Positions 14,701-24,851 of a DNA stretch of 64,000 nt are shown piece by piece. The position numbers and the translations under genes are program-made. Below the pieces are notes generated by a model. The model worked only from the letters and a program-made list of their open reading frames with translations, had not been told where the DNA came from and made no database searches. The stretch comes from Anisakis pegreffii (lineage: Eukaryota > Nematoda > Chromadorea > Rhabditida > Anisakidae). Each line of letters starts with the position of its first letter. Position 1 is the stretch's first letter. The stretch is from the NCBI GenBank assembly GCA_035041965.1, contig JAPYMA010000050.1:124001-188000 (forward strand), in the 5' to 3' direction.

Positions 14701-17700
14701 TTGAATCCAAGAAGACACTTTCTTCAACAGACAAATGCTGATGTCTCCTCTTGGTCGAACATCGCCTTCGGAGTATCGCACTCCATCAATAGGTTGAGAT
14801 TCATGAGTATATGATCATTTGAGCTAAACGAAAAATGCTTACCCGATGGCACCAGTGGTTCAATGAGCACTGACTCATTTTTGTGCATAAGGCTGTGACA
14901 CCATTTGATAGCGTCATCGGTAAGCCTCGGGGACATGGATTCAAGAGACCTGTAAGCAGTCACGTTGAATCTAGCGTGAATCATCGCTCGTAAGCTTTGA
15001 CAAGCTCGAACAAAACAAGAGAAATTAAAAAAATTTTTACATCTCGGGACTGGCAGACATGGTGGATTAGCACAATCCGGTTCTACCAGCTGACAGTCTT
15101 CTGACTCATTTTCGCATTTCACATCATCACAAATATTTTTACAAATACAATCTGGTAGTGGACAGCCATTCTGCCTGGTTTTCAATCCAAATGGACATCT
15201 ATCATGACATTCAACGTTATTGCAGGATCGTGCTTCTGAAACAGCAAAAATTCATGCAAATTTTAGTTCAGTTCACTAAAAATTCTACGCATAACTTATT
15301 TTCATAAGATTTAGAACTTTAAGAAATTGGATTACGTTTTACTTTGAACTCAAATAACGAGATCCAACTGTTTGCTTTTCTGTATGTCGACGACTAAGAA
15401 TGATACCTTGACAGTCAGGTGGTCCTAACTCTTTGAATAATTTAGTGCCAACAGACTCGGCACCGTTCGTAACGTTAACACACCAACAATACACTTTATC
15501 ACATTGTACTCTTTCGAAATTTCCACTCCTGTCACACTTTGGAACGAAACCATTTGCAAGCGTTTTGCTGGCGAGACGGCTGATTGCGGATACCAAGTGG
15601 ATGCAATCTTGAAATGAATTAATTCAGTTCTGAGGTGAGATTATGACGATTGAAGAAAGTTGATTCTAAATAATGCATCTGAGATGAACTCTACCGGTTG
15701 TTTTATCGGGTGGTGAACAAACATGCGCACACCCATTGTCACAGCACTTGTCAACACCACTACAGTCAGCATCTGTCTTGCATTCACTTGCACAACTTTT
15801 ATTCCATACACTCCTACTCGAAGGACATGAACCAGTTCGACTAGCTGAAATCAATAGGCTTTCGTAAAGCAGTATCACTGAAGGAACTTATCTAGACGGA
15901 ATGATTCTTGATTTGGGATATGACAAACCACAAATGACGATACTCGGTCAATCTGCCTAAAGACATTTTGTCTAACGACAGTTTGCCTAAAGACACATTC
16001 CCTAACGGACAGCTTGCCTGACTTACGGTTTTTAAATGGATATTTCGCCTAATAGGCAAACTGTTCGTTAGCCAGACTGTCTGTTAGGCAATGTGTGTTT
16101 AGGCAAACTGTCGTTAGGCGAAATGTCTTTAAGCAGATCACGCATGTTTAGAAATGTAATATGTTTGGTTGATCGCTGATAAACAGAGAATGACTCACTC
16201 TCAAATGGTGCAACTGTTGACAGGTGGTGGAGTTGTTGCTCTGCCAGTGCTGAAAGATCAAAGCAAGTATGATACACCTTTTTCATGTGATGTTTCGGTT
16301 AGAAGTTCAAGTGGTCCATTGATTTGAGGATATTGTTGAGTAAAGTGATGGATCAATCAGAAATTATTATAGATGGGTGGCGATGGGGAATATCGTACGT
16401 CAAAAAATAACAATAAGAGGTTACAAAATCATAAATTCGATGGCCCCCATATTCTAGGTCCCCAACCCTACTTCTTAGCCTCGAGGGCCTCCGAGATCCA
16501 CTAGATTATCGGGCCCCCCATCTTCCCCATACCCTTTCGGAGTTTTCGAGCCTAATTTCGCTCTTAACTCAACGATTTGACATCATCAGAATCGTCTGAT
16601 ACTAGCGTACGTGATCTTGTTGATGTGATTGGTAGTATTGGTAAGTTGTTGAGTAGTGGTAGTGAATATGTAGCGATTGTGCACTCATAGCCACATCCAT
16701 TACTGCAGCACTTCAATGCGCCTGAACATTGTGCATCCGAAGTGCACTGCATCACGCATAAACCACCCATTAAACGTGGACATTCGCCTGGTTTAACGAC
16801 TGTTGACGAGGCTGCATCGAATGAAGTGCTCGACACTGAATTTGTGAAATTTTGAGAACTATTGGAAGTTTTAATGTGATCACTTTTTGAATATGAAAAC
16901 GAATAAGAAAGGGAACATGAATATCAGTGTGATTTTTTTTTGATTTTTGATTCAAATTGGTACTATTCGATGCAAACGAATATGATTCCTGATATTGAGA
17001 GACAATGCGCGATTTCAAAGTTGTGCGATGTATTTCTTGAGGAAAAATCTTCCAACAGGAGTGCATTAGCAAACAAATGATGTGTTTTAGCCTCAGCAAA
17101 TTATCGATTTCGTGAGTGGATAATTCTCCTAAAGATCCTCATCAATATCGATTGTTTTGTTTGATTGCTCTAAAAATTCATCGATCGATCCCAAATTTCA
17201 ATCGGTACTCTGATTTAACTATGGATTATTCAATTTTCACCAATCATGTTCACTTTGTGTCGTACCTCTTACTCTTCTCAAATGAACCGATATGTATCGT
17301 TCAAAAGCACTCCAAGAATGTAACAGAAAAGGAAGTAGTGCTTTCTGATCGTGCTGCTCGCTACACATCATCTGTTCGAGCGCAATAAATTCAATGAGAG
17401 GATTTTGTTGGTGTCTCAGATTAGGTGATCAATGTGTATAGTTAGCCATACGAAATGCCATCTCAGAAGCGCACAGCGATTACAATGCGAACAAACGCAA
17501 ATCAGTTGCAGCAATTCAGTGATAGAACGAGTTGAGGCAACATCGAACACGCTGAGTTACAACCAAAAAACATGTTGAAAATTCGAAGAGAGCAGGAAAA
17601 AACTTGTTTGGAAACAATAAAAAGACGAAGACGTTCACGTTTTTCGCAAAGTATAACAAAACTTTACTATCGAAATCTTTAAATCTTTTAATTTCAACGA

Positions 17701-19709
17701 TTAATTTGTTTACATCATTCAAACAAAAATCACAAATCCGACTCAATACTCTGAATGCTCTATTCGGACGTCTATACAGATACTATACAATAAGTTTGCT
17801 TTTTCAATGGTCTTGTCTGCAACATCTAGCCAGAAATTGAAAAGCTAACGTACAATTGAGACCATATAAAAAAAGTTGATCTTTCATGTTTCTGAATTGG
17901 ACCGTCTTTGGAAATTTGATGACGAAAGACATACGGAATGTTTGCCAATAAAACATTTATCATTAGGCAAATGAATATTCCGAATGATTTGTTGCAATTC
18001 GCATATGAGCACTTCAAGAAGTGTGATATGGGAGTAAACAGCAAAAATGGTTTTGCAATAAATACGACTTAGATAACCAAATTCATCGTGAATGGATAGT
18101 AAGGAATCGATTATTCATCAATTGGATTTCATATTTGGATATATCGTAAAACGACAATTCTATATGTTCGAAGAAACTCAAAACAGATGCGATGAAGGGA
18201 AGGCACAAGAATCAGTTCGAGTAATAGTCGGTTCCAACAAAATAGAGTATAATAGTAGGTAAAGGAGATAGCAGGAGTCCAAATCGCTAAATTTTCACTA
18301 TCATTTTTCCACATAATTGTTAAGCAAGAGATTAACGGCTTATTACAAGAGATTTATTGATGCAATCCGATGCCGAAGGAAAACGAAATTTTCACACTGG
18401 ATGAACTGAAATCCTTTATTCTAATAAACTGTTGATTGGTTTAAGAAGCTTGGTAGTGAATATGATAATATGGTGATATATGGTATTGAATCGATTGAAA
18501 CACTGATCAATTGGGCAAATCGTATGTGTCATGTTCTCATATGAAAATCACGTCTGATAACAAGATATTCACGTTTATATTGTTCTCCATCAATCCCAAT
18601 CACATTTTCAAGCAACAATGTTCTCTGCGAACAAAAACTGTAATCCGAAGTGAGCATTTAACGATAGGATACATTGAGATATCAGCACATTTATCAGCAC
18701 TAAGCCAAAAGAGCATTCAAGCAACTAACCTATCTGCGGTAAACATTGCACATGTCCATCCTGTTGTCGATTGCACATCTCATTCGGTGCACACTTAAAA
18801 TAAATTCAATTTTAGGTTATTATAGACGTTCACGTGAATAGTTGAATTCAAAATATATTTTCGGTAGATTTGCATGCTCACAACAACTGATCAAGAGTTT
18901 TTCACAATCAATCTCAAAAAATAAGCTGATCTGAGAATCCACATCAGTTGCTAATCGAGTAATGGAAAAAACCGAAGTGGATAGTAAAGGTTGAACGAAA
19001 ACGTTCATTTTATTCCATGACATTCCCCATTCTGATTGAGGTAATTTAGAAATATTTGAGCTGTAAATACAGAGATGGCGACGAACTATGATTTGGATTG
19101 GTTTGAATCTCATAGTCAGGTGAAAAGCCGTTTACGTATTCAAGAGGAAAATGGCAATTCGACTCAGTCGAATAGGAAATGATGCAAAGATTTTGCTTGA
19201 ATGTGAATGATTTTTTGATCATTTTCTTCAATTCGATCCACAATATGGTTTGTTTTATTTGCTATTGGCTTTCATATTCATTGCCTCCAATTTTCAGCCT
19301 TTTATGGTTTGCCCAACATCTTCGTTGCTTATTCAAGGCATTAAAATCATTTCGTATTGGTAGAAGACTATCATTTTCTTGAGAATGTGACTCTACAAAA
19401 AAACTAGACATGCGAAATTTTTGCCAAACTAAAACAACTCTTTCTCTGAAATGAACATAAAAGAAGTATCTGAACCTGGCATGGGTTATCATCACACGTA
19501 CAAGAGCACAATCCACCGATGCTCTTTCGGAATCCATTAGGACAATTCAGCTCACAGCCAAAAGGTCGTTGTGTACATTCGACTCCGTTGAAGTTGCTAT
19601 TCGTGTTCGTAATCGCGACAATCGGTGTTCCGAATATTGGCGATTGTGCTATTACTGACTCGCGTGAACTCAGCAGCAATATCAAAAGCGCATTATAAAA
19701 AAGCAACAT
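89..19709 (-). CDS. Large secreted WAP / thyroglobulin-1 / antistasin / lustrin multi-domain protein (3' end outside window)
   Basis: The gene has 38 visible exons and about 5.7 kb of coding sequence. Every junction keeps the frame; one, in thyroglobulin module 3, lacks a canonical AG acceptor. The start is the ATG at 19707-19709, followed by a hydrophobic signal peptide (MLLFYNALLILLLSS...). An antistasin-like domain follows, then six copies of a cassette of eight-Cys WAP domains, a thyroglobulin type-1 domain (QC..CWCV), an antistasin domain and a lustrin-like Cys repeat ending in (G)xCC. WAP, thyroglobulin-1 and antistasin domains are classically protease inhibitors; in nematodes such mosaics are extracellular matrix or cuticle-associated secreted proteins. 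The inhibitory role is inferred from family only. The last visible exon ends in phase 1 at position 89, so the protein continues beyond the window. Large nematode WAP/TY/antistasin proteins are known (C. elegans C08G9.2 may be one; from memory, unchecked). Confidence 0.9.
2391..2690 (-). other. GC-rich open stretch inside WAP intron, possible nested gene or inserted element
   Basis: A 99-codon open frame on the minus strand lies inside intron 1782-2706. It is richer in G+C and CpG than the surrounding AT-rich intron. It reads a hydrophobic stretch (FVAVFWATAVLVSVGAA) followed by a polar, basic tail (SAPEWRHRND). A GTAAGG donor-like site lies inside it. An overlapping open frame runs on the plus strand (2530-2790), so the signal may be composition rather than coding. 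I do not recognise the product. Confidence 0.25.
3256..5810 (-). other. Cassette 5: WAP-WAP-TY-antistasin-lustrin
   Basis: Exons: 5574-5810 (WAP followed by a 25-residue hydrophobic/Ser tail), 5331-5495 (WAP, ending PHVATG), 5006-5126 and 4787-4872 (thyroglobulin-1, split before QCWCV by a phase-2 intron), 4171-4283 (antistasin, ending KNPCE, phase 0), 3640-3724 (PCPAVPI, with T|GT split Cys), 3256-3402 (lustrin repeat, ending GVCC). The phase-0 intron after NPCE matches the one after NPCK in cassette 3. Confidence 0.85.
6055..7889 (-). other. Cassette 4: WAP-WAP-TY(degenerate)-antistasin-lustrin
   Basis: Exons: 7746-7889 (WAP), 7404-7595 (WAP, ending ADITTG), 6961-7104 and 6610-6694 (thyroglobulin-1, then the start of antistasin CSQRCPLG), 6352-6488 (rest of antistasin, ending DPIPK, with T|GT split Cys), 6055-6216 (lustrin repeat, ending GYCC). 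In the thyroglobulin module the usual QC....CWCV reads QQ....RWCV. The third and fourth Cys of the fold are both missing, while the first two and last two remain. Confidence 0.85.
8246..11029 (-). other. Cassette 3: WAP-WAP-TY-antistasin-lustrin
   Basis: Exons: 10918-11157 plus 10367-10438 (one WAP split after QCKLNCKS), 9823-10032 (second WAP with a longer insert, ending PHRTTG), 9539-9604 and about 9178-9288 (thyroglobulin-1 split in the NG|SF Gly codon), 8786-8895 (antistasin) and 8246-8483 (rest of antistasin plus lustrin, GGYCC). The junction inside the thyroglobulin domain is odd: the frame needs the second half to start at 9288, but the preceding bases read ATATG rather than AG. The antistasin-lustrin border intron present in the other cassettes is absent here; instead there is a phase-0 intron after NPCK. 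Confidence 0.8.
11030..13138 (-). other. Cassette 2: WAP-WAP-TY-antistasin-lustrin
   Basis: Exons: 12916-13168 (tail of the previous lustrin repeat plus WAP, then a Ser/Thr-rich linker ending DEAPIK), 12528-12692 (WAP ending PAKTTG), 12046-12228 (thyroglobulin-1; the usual CWCV is CYCV), 11682-11873 (antistasin, CEYGFEVSFDGCPLCEC) and the first part of 10918-11157 (lustrin repeat, ending GMCC). A strong donor-like site at 12981-12982 (CGA|GTAAGT) lies inside the first exon. Using it would break the phase of the next WAP, so the donor at 12914-12915 was chosen. The earlier site could still give an alternative transcript. Confidence 0.85.
13169..14842 (-). other. Long intron in cassette 1 lustrin repeat
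   Basis: A 1.67 kb phase-0 intron separates CHR from IGYNG. It is AT-rich with a short ATA/ATT tract near 14225-14250 and a 13 bp hairpin at 13827-13858. I see no coding exon in it. Confidence 0.7.
13827..13858. repeat. Perfect 13 bp hairpin with 6 nt loop
   Basis: TCTCTTTTGATCA at 13827-13839 is the exact reverse complement of 13846-13858, with TCTGGC between. It lies in an intron and I see no associated gene. Confidence 0.8.
15951..16138. repeat. 188 bp foldback (MITE-like) element
   Basis: Two 62 nt arms (15951-16012 and 16077-16138) are inverted copies with about six mismatches, separated by 64 nt. Each arm is itself made of short repeats around GCCTAACGACAGTTTGCCTAA. It lies in the intron between the linker exon and the second WAP exon of cassette 1. 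No transposase frame is present, so it would be non-autonomous. No clear target-site duplication was recognised. Confidence 0.8.
16380..16560. other. GC-rich intronic stretch, possible repeat copy
   Basis: Between the first WAP exon and the linker exon, about 180 nt rich in G/C runs (GGGCCCCCCATC, CTTCCCCATACCC on plus) contrast with the AT-rich surroundings. No open frame joins the gene. It may be part of a dispersed repeat; I cannot name a family. Confidence 0.35.
16836..18729 (-). other. Long intron before first WAP
   Basis: A 1.9 kb phase-1 intron between the N-terminal antistasin-like domain and the first WAP. It is AT-rich with only short chance open frames on both strands. I see no Cys-rich exon in it. 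Confidence 0.7.
18730..19709 (-). other. N-terminal exons: signal peptide plus antistasin-like domain
   Basis: Exon 1 is 19476-19709 and ends at CAG|GTTC in phase 0. Exon 2 is 18730-18793 and ends at ATAG|GTTAGT in phase 1. A Leu-rich signal peptide is followed by a short Thr/Asn linker and an antistasin-type Cys pattern (RPFGCELNCPNGF, then CSCTCDDNPCQ). Exon 2 continues it with CAPNEMCNRQQDGHVQC. A longer hydrophobic reading frame starts upstream at about 19935 in another frame, but it does not join this coding sequence. Confidence 0.85.
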
Positions 19710-20439
19710 CACATTGAAAATGATCTACTTCCAGATATTTTCTTTCAATGCAGTTGATTGGACAAAGTATGATGAAAGCTTTCAGCAGTTCGAATGGTTT
19801 CAATTCAGCGATTTTTGTGTGGTAATGATCAGTTCGGAATGCTTCAGCTTCTCCGAATTGAATATAACGGTCAGATTCTGAGATTACTGGTGATATATTT
19901 ATGCAAACAAAATTGATTATGAGAATGAGAACCAATATTGATCAGAGTAGTAAAATCAGTAAGAATAGAAATGGCATAGCGAAAATATGGAATCGATTCG
20001 ATTCGAGCACAATCAAATGATTGTTGTGGAGGAATGCGTTGTTGAACGATAGGAGAAGGACAATTTGAGCTGAACTGGAAGGATTGTTATTGTGGGCGTG
20101 TATGCAATTGGAAGTATTATATGATCAATCCGAAAACCCGATAATAACATCAATCATTATTCACTGACGGTCACCACCATTGATGACGGTGGTTGGTATA
20201 ATTGAGCCTATAATAATGACGATCATCATAGTTCAACAACTCCATTAATTTGACTCACTTATATGGTCGTCGTCATTCCTCGAAAAAAGCAAAAAAACAA
20301 ACAACAACCCGAGGAACGGAGGATACGAGGTGTGAGAAGAATGTATGAAACAGATTTGAATTAGTGAACGTTCATTCAATTATGACTACTCTGATCGAGC
20401 GGTTTGCAATCAACAATTAACTGTTCGACTAAAGAGGCT

Positions 20440-20589
20440 ATGGGTGATCTTGAATATGTTTTCGGCGTTTATTTTGTAATAACACTGTTTTATATTATCG
20501 AAACACAAAGTATTCCTATCATACAAACACAAAAGGGAGGAGATCCTCCAAGTAAGATATATGAAAGTTACATTTCGTTATCCGAATAA
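20440..20589 (+). other. Small open frame with signal-peptide-like start
   Basis: An ATG at 20440 opens a 49-codon frame beginning MGDLEYVFGVYFVITLFYII, then a short polar tail before TAA. A donor-like CCAA|GTAAGATAT inside it would make it a first exon. No convincing second exon was found downstream, so a real gene is unproven. Confidence 0.2.
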
Positions 20590-23500
20590 ATAGTGCATGA
20601 TATCCGTGTACCTCTTATACATGAGCAGTTAAAGTACAGATTTAAAGGTTGAATTTATGTATCACTTTGGTGTCCCTCACGAATCGTCTCTTTCGCCACA
20701 TGTCTCAAATATGAAGACGTACTGGCAGTTGCTCGTTAAGATCTCGTGCGTTAGGCAGAGCATGGAATGAAGTTGCAAGAAAGCGAATCAGAATATCACA
20801 CGATATTAACAAGCCTTCTGATTAAATCGAAACATTCCAATGGTGTGATCGTCAAAACTTCTACATTGTTGGTGTCAATGATGCTGCGGCATTTTTCAAC
20901 TGTAAATTAGATATCTGCACAAAGCTCACTGTTTTTGATTGGCTCATGTTTGACCTGTAGTTGGGTCGTGGATTTCCGAAAATGGGAACATATCGGGGCC
21001 TCCGACTCTGCGTTCGAGGCAGCGCCGCTTTAATTAATTGCACACAGGTAGCTTGCATGATCAAGTCGACTCTCATGTTAGCTTACGGTTCAAGGAAAGT
21101 CGCTCAGAACTGATTCATAGATCGATGACACATACACATGCAAGAGCCTTAAACGAGTTACATTCCACAACCACAACAGTGCCCACCAGAATTAGCTAGG
21201 TTCACTGAAATTCGATCATGCTGAAAGGTCCGGAGATATAGCTGATGATTTGATGAAGGAACAAGTTGGTTTGAAACACGCTGGAAGCATTTTCAAACCG
21301 CTAAAAAAAGATCAATTCATGTATGTAGTTTGATATTGAACAGAAACTTTTTAGCTTAGCAAGCACCATATTTCCTGATATCAAAAAGCGATAATTTTCA
21401 AAATTTCATTCCTAAACTAAGTGTCGATAACTTCTGTGATTCGAAAATGTTGTTAAACTATCGATGAGAATTTCCTAATAAGAAAAAATCCCATCGTTCG
21501 CCATCATTTTGCTTTTCATCATTCACTAATTATAAGCACTCATTTTCTTCAGAGCTTTTTTTCGCTTTCCTCCGAAATCAAACTGTTTTCACAATTCTGG
21601 TATAAGAAGTGCTAATTCGCTCATTGGAAAACCCCAACGTAAAAATATTTCTGCACCAGTGAAGCTTAAGAGCAAACTTCATTGTGGCCTTCAATCTGTG
21701 TTGAGCCTTTCTAAAGTTTTGCACTGAAAAATTTACGAAGGATATAGCAGAGATAAGATGATAGTGGACATAGTGTGGCGATGTGATCTGGTGATAACCT
21801 CCATGATTTTATGCATGCAATTGGTCAGTATATAAGTCCCTGGTATATGTAAGCAGTGCAATTGGTGATAGAATTCATTCCGTATCTTCATTTGCATACT
21901 CGCCGCCATCGACTAACGGTAAACGTCTCTAATCAACGTATATACACTACAACATGTAGCTTCATTCCTAACCCAAAAAAAAGATTTGCCTAACAAGGAA
22001 AGGTCACAAATTTGATTCCGCTTCCCGAAATGTGATATATATCATAGTGTAGAGCTCGTATAGCTAATGATTACGTATCATACTGATATAAGCAACTTAC
22101 CTTCCAAGTTTGGTTGAAAAGCAGTATTCGTTCACATTTGCAACAGTGTGACAATGCAAAGTGATAGAGCGCTGTTCGATTCAAACCGCGCTCTTCTAAC
22201 GAACTATCACATTACGTTCCATTCAGCTCCATGTGCGAACTTGCGTGTCTGTCCTGTGTATGTGTCTATGTATTCTCAAATTACGAGGTTATCGGCTAAC
22301 CAGGGTGGGAAATTTTTCAAGGATTCGGGGGTTATTTTCGTCATTTATTCAGTTTAATCGAAAGAGGTGCATCACTTGAATGTCGCTGAAAGATTTGTGG
22401 ATAGTTGTCGACGTTGAGAGCAGATTTTTTTGAGTGATTTTAGCTTGTGATTGAAGACACACACATGAATGCAATCATAAAAATCAGTTAAACTTTGCTG
22501 AGCTGTGCGGCAGAGTGGTTTCTCGTCAGCAGTGTTCTTCGTGTGTGAGGTAGGAAGGACTGTTCACTGCTTGTGACGTTGTTTTATCGTGTAAGAGTTT
22601 CGTTGCTGATTAGTGTTGCTCGGTGAATCGACGAATGTGCCGATTCTCTGCGTCAGAATAGACGCAAACTGGTTGAGGTTCATCCGATTGCTCTTGGTAC
22701 TTGAAGTAGTGTATTTTGTTAAGCATCATTGGTTGATTCCATAATTTTGTTTTGTTCGGTTTTATTGCGAAAGTTTCGCCTTCTTTTGAATCATATTTGT
22801 TATTTTCTTGTTGTTTCTGAGCCTAATTTCAGCACTTTATAAGTTGTGCGGTTTTGTTTTTTGATGCTTTATGCGTTCGAGTGCGAATAACGAACGTCTC
22901 GATATCACACCACACCAACGCAGTGTTTTCCATTTCTCGACTGTTGTTCAGGCGGAAAACGATCAATTCGTGCACAGTGAAAATTTTACTGCGGCATCGT
23001 CAGTGAAATTACGAAGAAATTTGCATTAGCGAACAATTTGCAAAAATATTATTGCTTGCAAAATGCTGCACATTTACGGTGCAAATCACTGGAATGTTGC
23101 TGCTGAACACATAGTGGCGATTTTGGCTTGATGGTGTGGTAACCGTAAAGTAGTTTGAGTTTTACGCTGCGAAAGGTCAGAAATTATCTTGCGAAAGTAT
23201 GGATGTGAATCGTTTATGAAACGTTCTGTGAGACACTTTCAGAAGACATTTATTTGTTTGTGTGTACACTTAAGTATTATTAAGAGAAGGATTTTTTGAC
23301 AGAGAAAGTAGTGTTGTTAGTATGAATCCTTCATGTAACTGATTGTTCATTGACATCCTGGGAAAAATGCTCATTTTTTCTTCGTAGCCTTCTCAGTTGG
23401 TTTTGATAAATCTTTCGTAATCATCTTTGAACTGAAAAAAGTGTTTTCCTACTGCAGTCGTTCTAAGTAGATTCTATTGTATTGCTGATTCTTTACTGAG

Positions 23501-24825
23501 CGCATCTCAGAACATTGCTTATCGTTTGAGTAGGAACCACGAAAAGTTTTTTTTTTTGAAATTCTGTTTTCACTATGTGTTTCATTCGGATTTCACAATG
23601 CGTCATCGGTACTAAAAAGTTTCACAAGGAATTAGACAACCTTAGAAGTGCAATGTTGAAGTAATGATATCAAATGCCGAAGCATCGAGACGATAGGAGT
23701 TAACAGCGTTCGGTCGTTGGCGATCACATTTCATTATAACACCGTGGTCGATGGTTTAATTGCTGTTTGGCAGTATAATATTATTGTTATGAAACTTGAT
23801 CAAACTACAAGTTTCAATGCTTACAGCATCGACAAAAATACAACGAGTCATTTTTAAACAACTAATTGCTCATATGATGATTCGCTATTGCAGTTCAGAT
23901 GAGACTCGCTTGAAATGACATTACCAATAATTTTATATGCTCGTTGAACTTTAAAAAAAAAATTCACTTCAAAGTTTTATGTTCCGTTTGTAATTTCATT
24001 TTCTTTTTTTTTTTCAAATGAGGCTCTTGAGGGAGTGGATTCCAGGTAGAAATTATTACTTCCATGGTTTTGTTTTTGCTTGGGAGGAACGATGGGACAT
24101 GGAATGTAAACGGTTCAGAGCAGACATGAAATATCGGTTTTTGGTTTACACGACACAGAAGTGGCACACTGCCTCTGCTGTATGGACAGATTTTTATTTT
24201 GGAAGGAAATCCTCGTCAAAAATTCTATCGTTCCATAAGTTTTGTGTGATGAAACGACTGTTTAGATTTGGAGCAGTTCTGAAGCCTCATCGAACAGTTT
24301 TTGATGTTGAATCTATTTATATTTTCACTTATTTATTTATATGTGTACATATTCACTTGAGTTTGTGTTCATTCGTTTGCACATTTTGTTGTATCTGTGT
24401 ATTAGCAATAATTAGTTGCAATTTAGTTCAGCTCTATCGCGTTTGGAATTGTTTTGAGAGTATAGTGCCATTATAGTTGAAGTTACTGTTGACAACCGCA
24501 TGTTATTTGGATACTATTATTAATCATCGTTCGGTCGTAATTATTCAGCGATTTAGTGGAATTCTCTGCTTGTTGAAAGCTGATACTAAACATCGCAAAT
24601 ATATTCGCATTCAGATAATTTTTAATTAATGTAATTTTTTCTACATCCAAGGCATTCTGCGTTATTTTTCTGCGCCAAACATCGACGCACTTTGTTGTTG
24701 TTTTTTTGTGGATTGAGGATCGGTATGGTTGTGAATTGAAACGATCTGGCATGTTGCGACGATTGATTGTTGATGTGCTCATGGAAAGTGCAGTTGATGA
24801 AGCAGGTGTGATTAAGTTTTGTTTT

Positions 24826-24827
24826 AG
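24826..24827 (+). promoter_or_regulatory. Candidate trans-splice acceptor of mask
   Basis: AAGTTTTGTTTTAG ends 24 nt before the mask start codon and looks like a nematode 3' splice site. An in-frame TAG lies within it, so translation cannot begin upstream on the same reading. It could accept a spliced leader or a non-coding 5' exon; sequence alone cannot tell which. Confidence 0.45.
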
Positions 24828-24851
24828 ATCGCCTTTTTTGACGTTCGAATC

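Larger units (their letters stand above)
13139..16835 (-). other. Cassette 1: WAP-linker-WAP-TY-antistasin-lustrin
   Basis: Exons: 16569-16835 (WAP, GECPRLMGGLC...CCSNGCGYEC plus Ser/Thr/Asp tail), 16199-16249 (17-codon linker), 15695-15844 (WAP, ending in PPDKTTG), 15407-15607 (thyroglobulin-1 with YCWCVNV), 15041-15235 (antistasin, CPFGLKTRQNGCPLPDC, ending PPCLPVPR), 14843-14949 and the first 30 bases of 12916-13168 (lustrin-like repeat ending GFCC). The Cys codon at the antistasin-lustrin border is split T|GT by an intron. It is the only cassette with an extra linker exon between its WAP domains. The intron next to that linker carries a 188 bp foldback element. Confidence 0.85.
19710..24851. 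promoter_or_regulatory. Divergent intergenic region between WAP-mosaic gene and mask
   Basis: The 5.1 kb region separates two divergently transcribed genes, so it should hold both promoters and any non-coding 5' exons. I see no confident gene in it. Two weak coding-like items are noted: a plus-strand hydrophobic mini-frame from 20440 and an exon-like minus-strand segment at 20955-21027. The part nearest mask (about 22400-24800) is T-rich and GTTG-rich, like the mask introns. Its 152-codon open frame (24018-24476) is low-complexity and unsupported. Confidence 0.5.

Noticed and set aside
14724..15185. A 153-codon continuous minus-strand frame through cassette 1
   Set aside because: It reads through an intron. 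The lustrin repeat is only recovered by splicing 15041 to 14949 in another frame, which restores the split Cys and the family pattern.
19693..19935. Minus-strand frame with a hydrophobic start (MVLILIINFVCINIS) overlapping the first exon of the WAP-mosaic gene
   Set aside because: It is in a different frame from the signal-peptide exon, ends within it, and would not join the antistasin-like domain.
24018..24476. 152-codon plus-strand open frame upstream of mask
   Set aside because: Low-complexity Phe/Cys/Ile-rich translation typical of T-rich DNA, no domain, and no splice link to the mask start at 24852.
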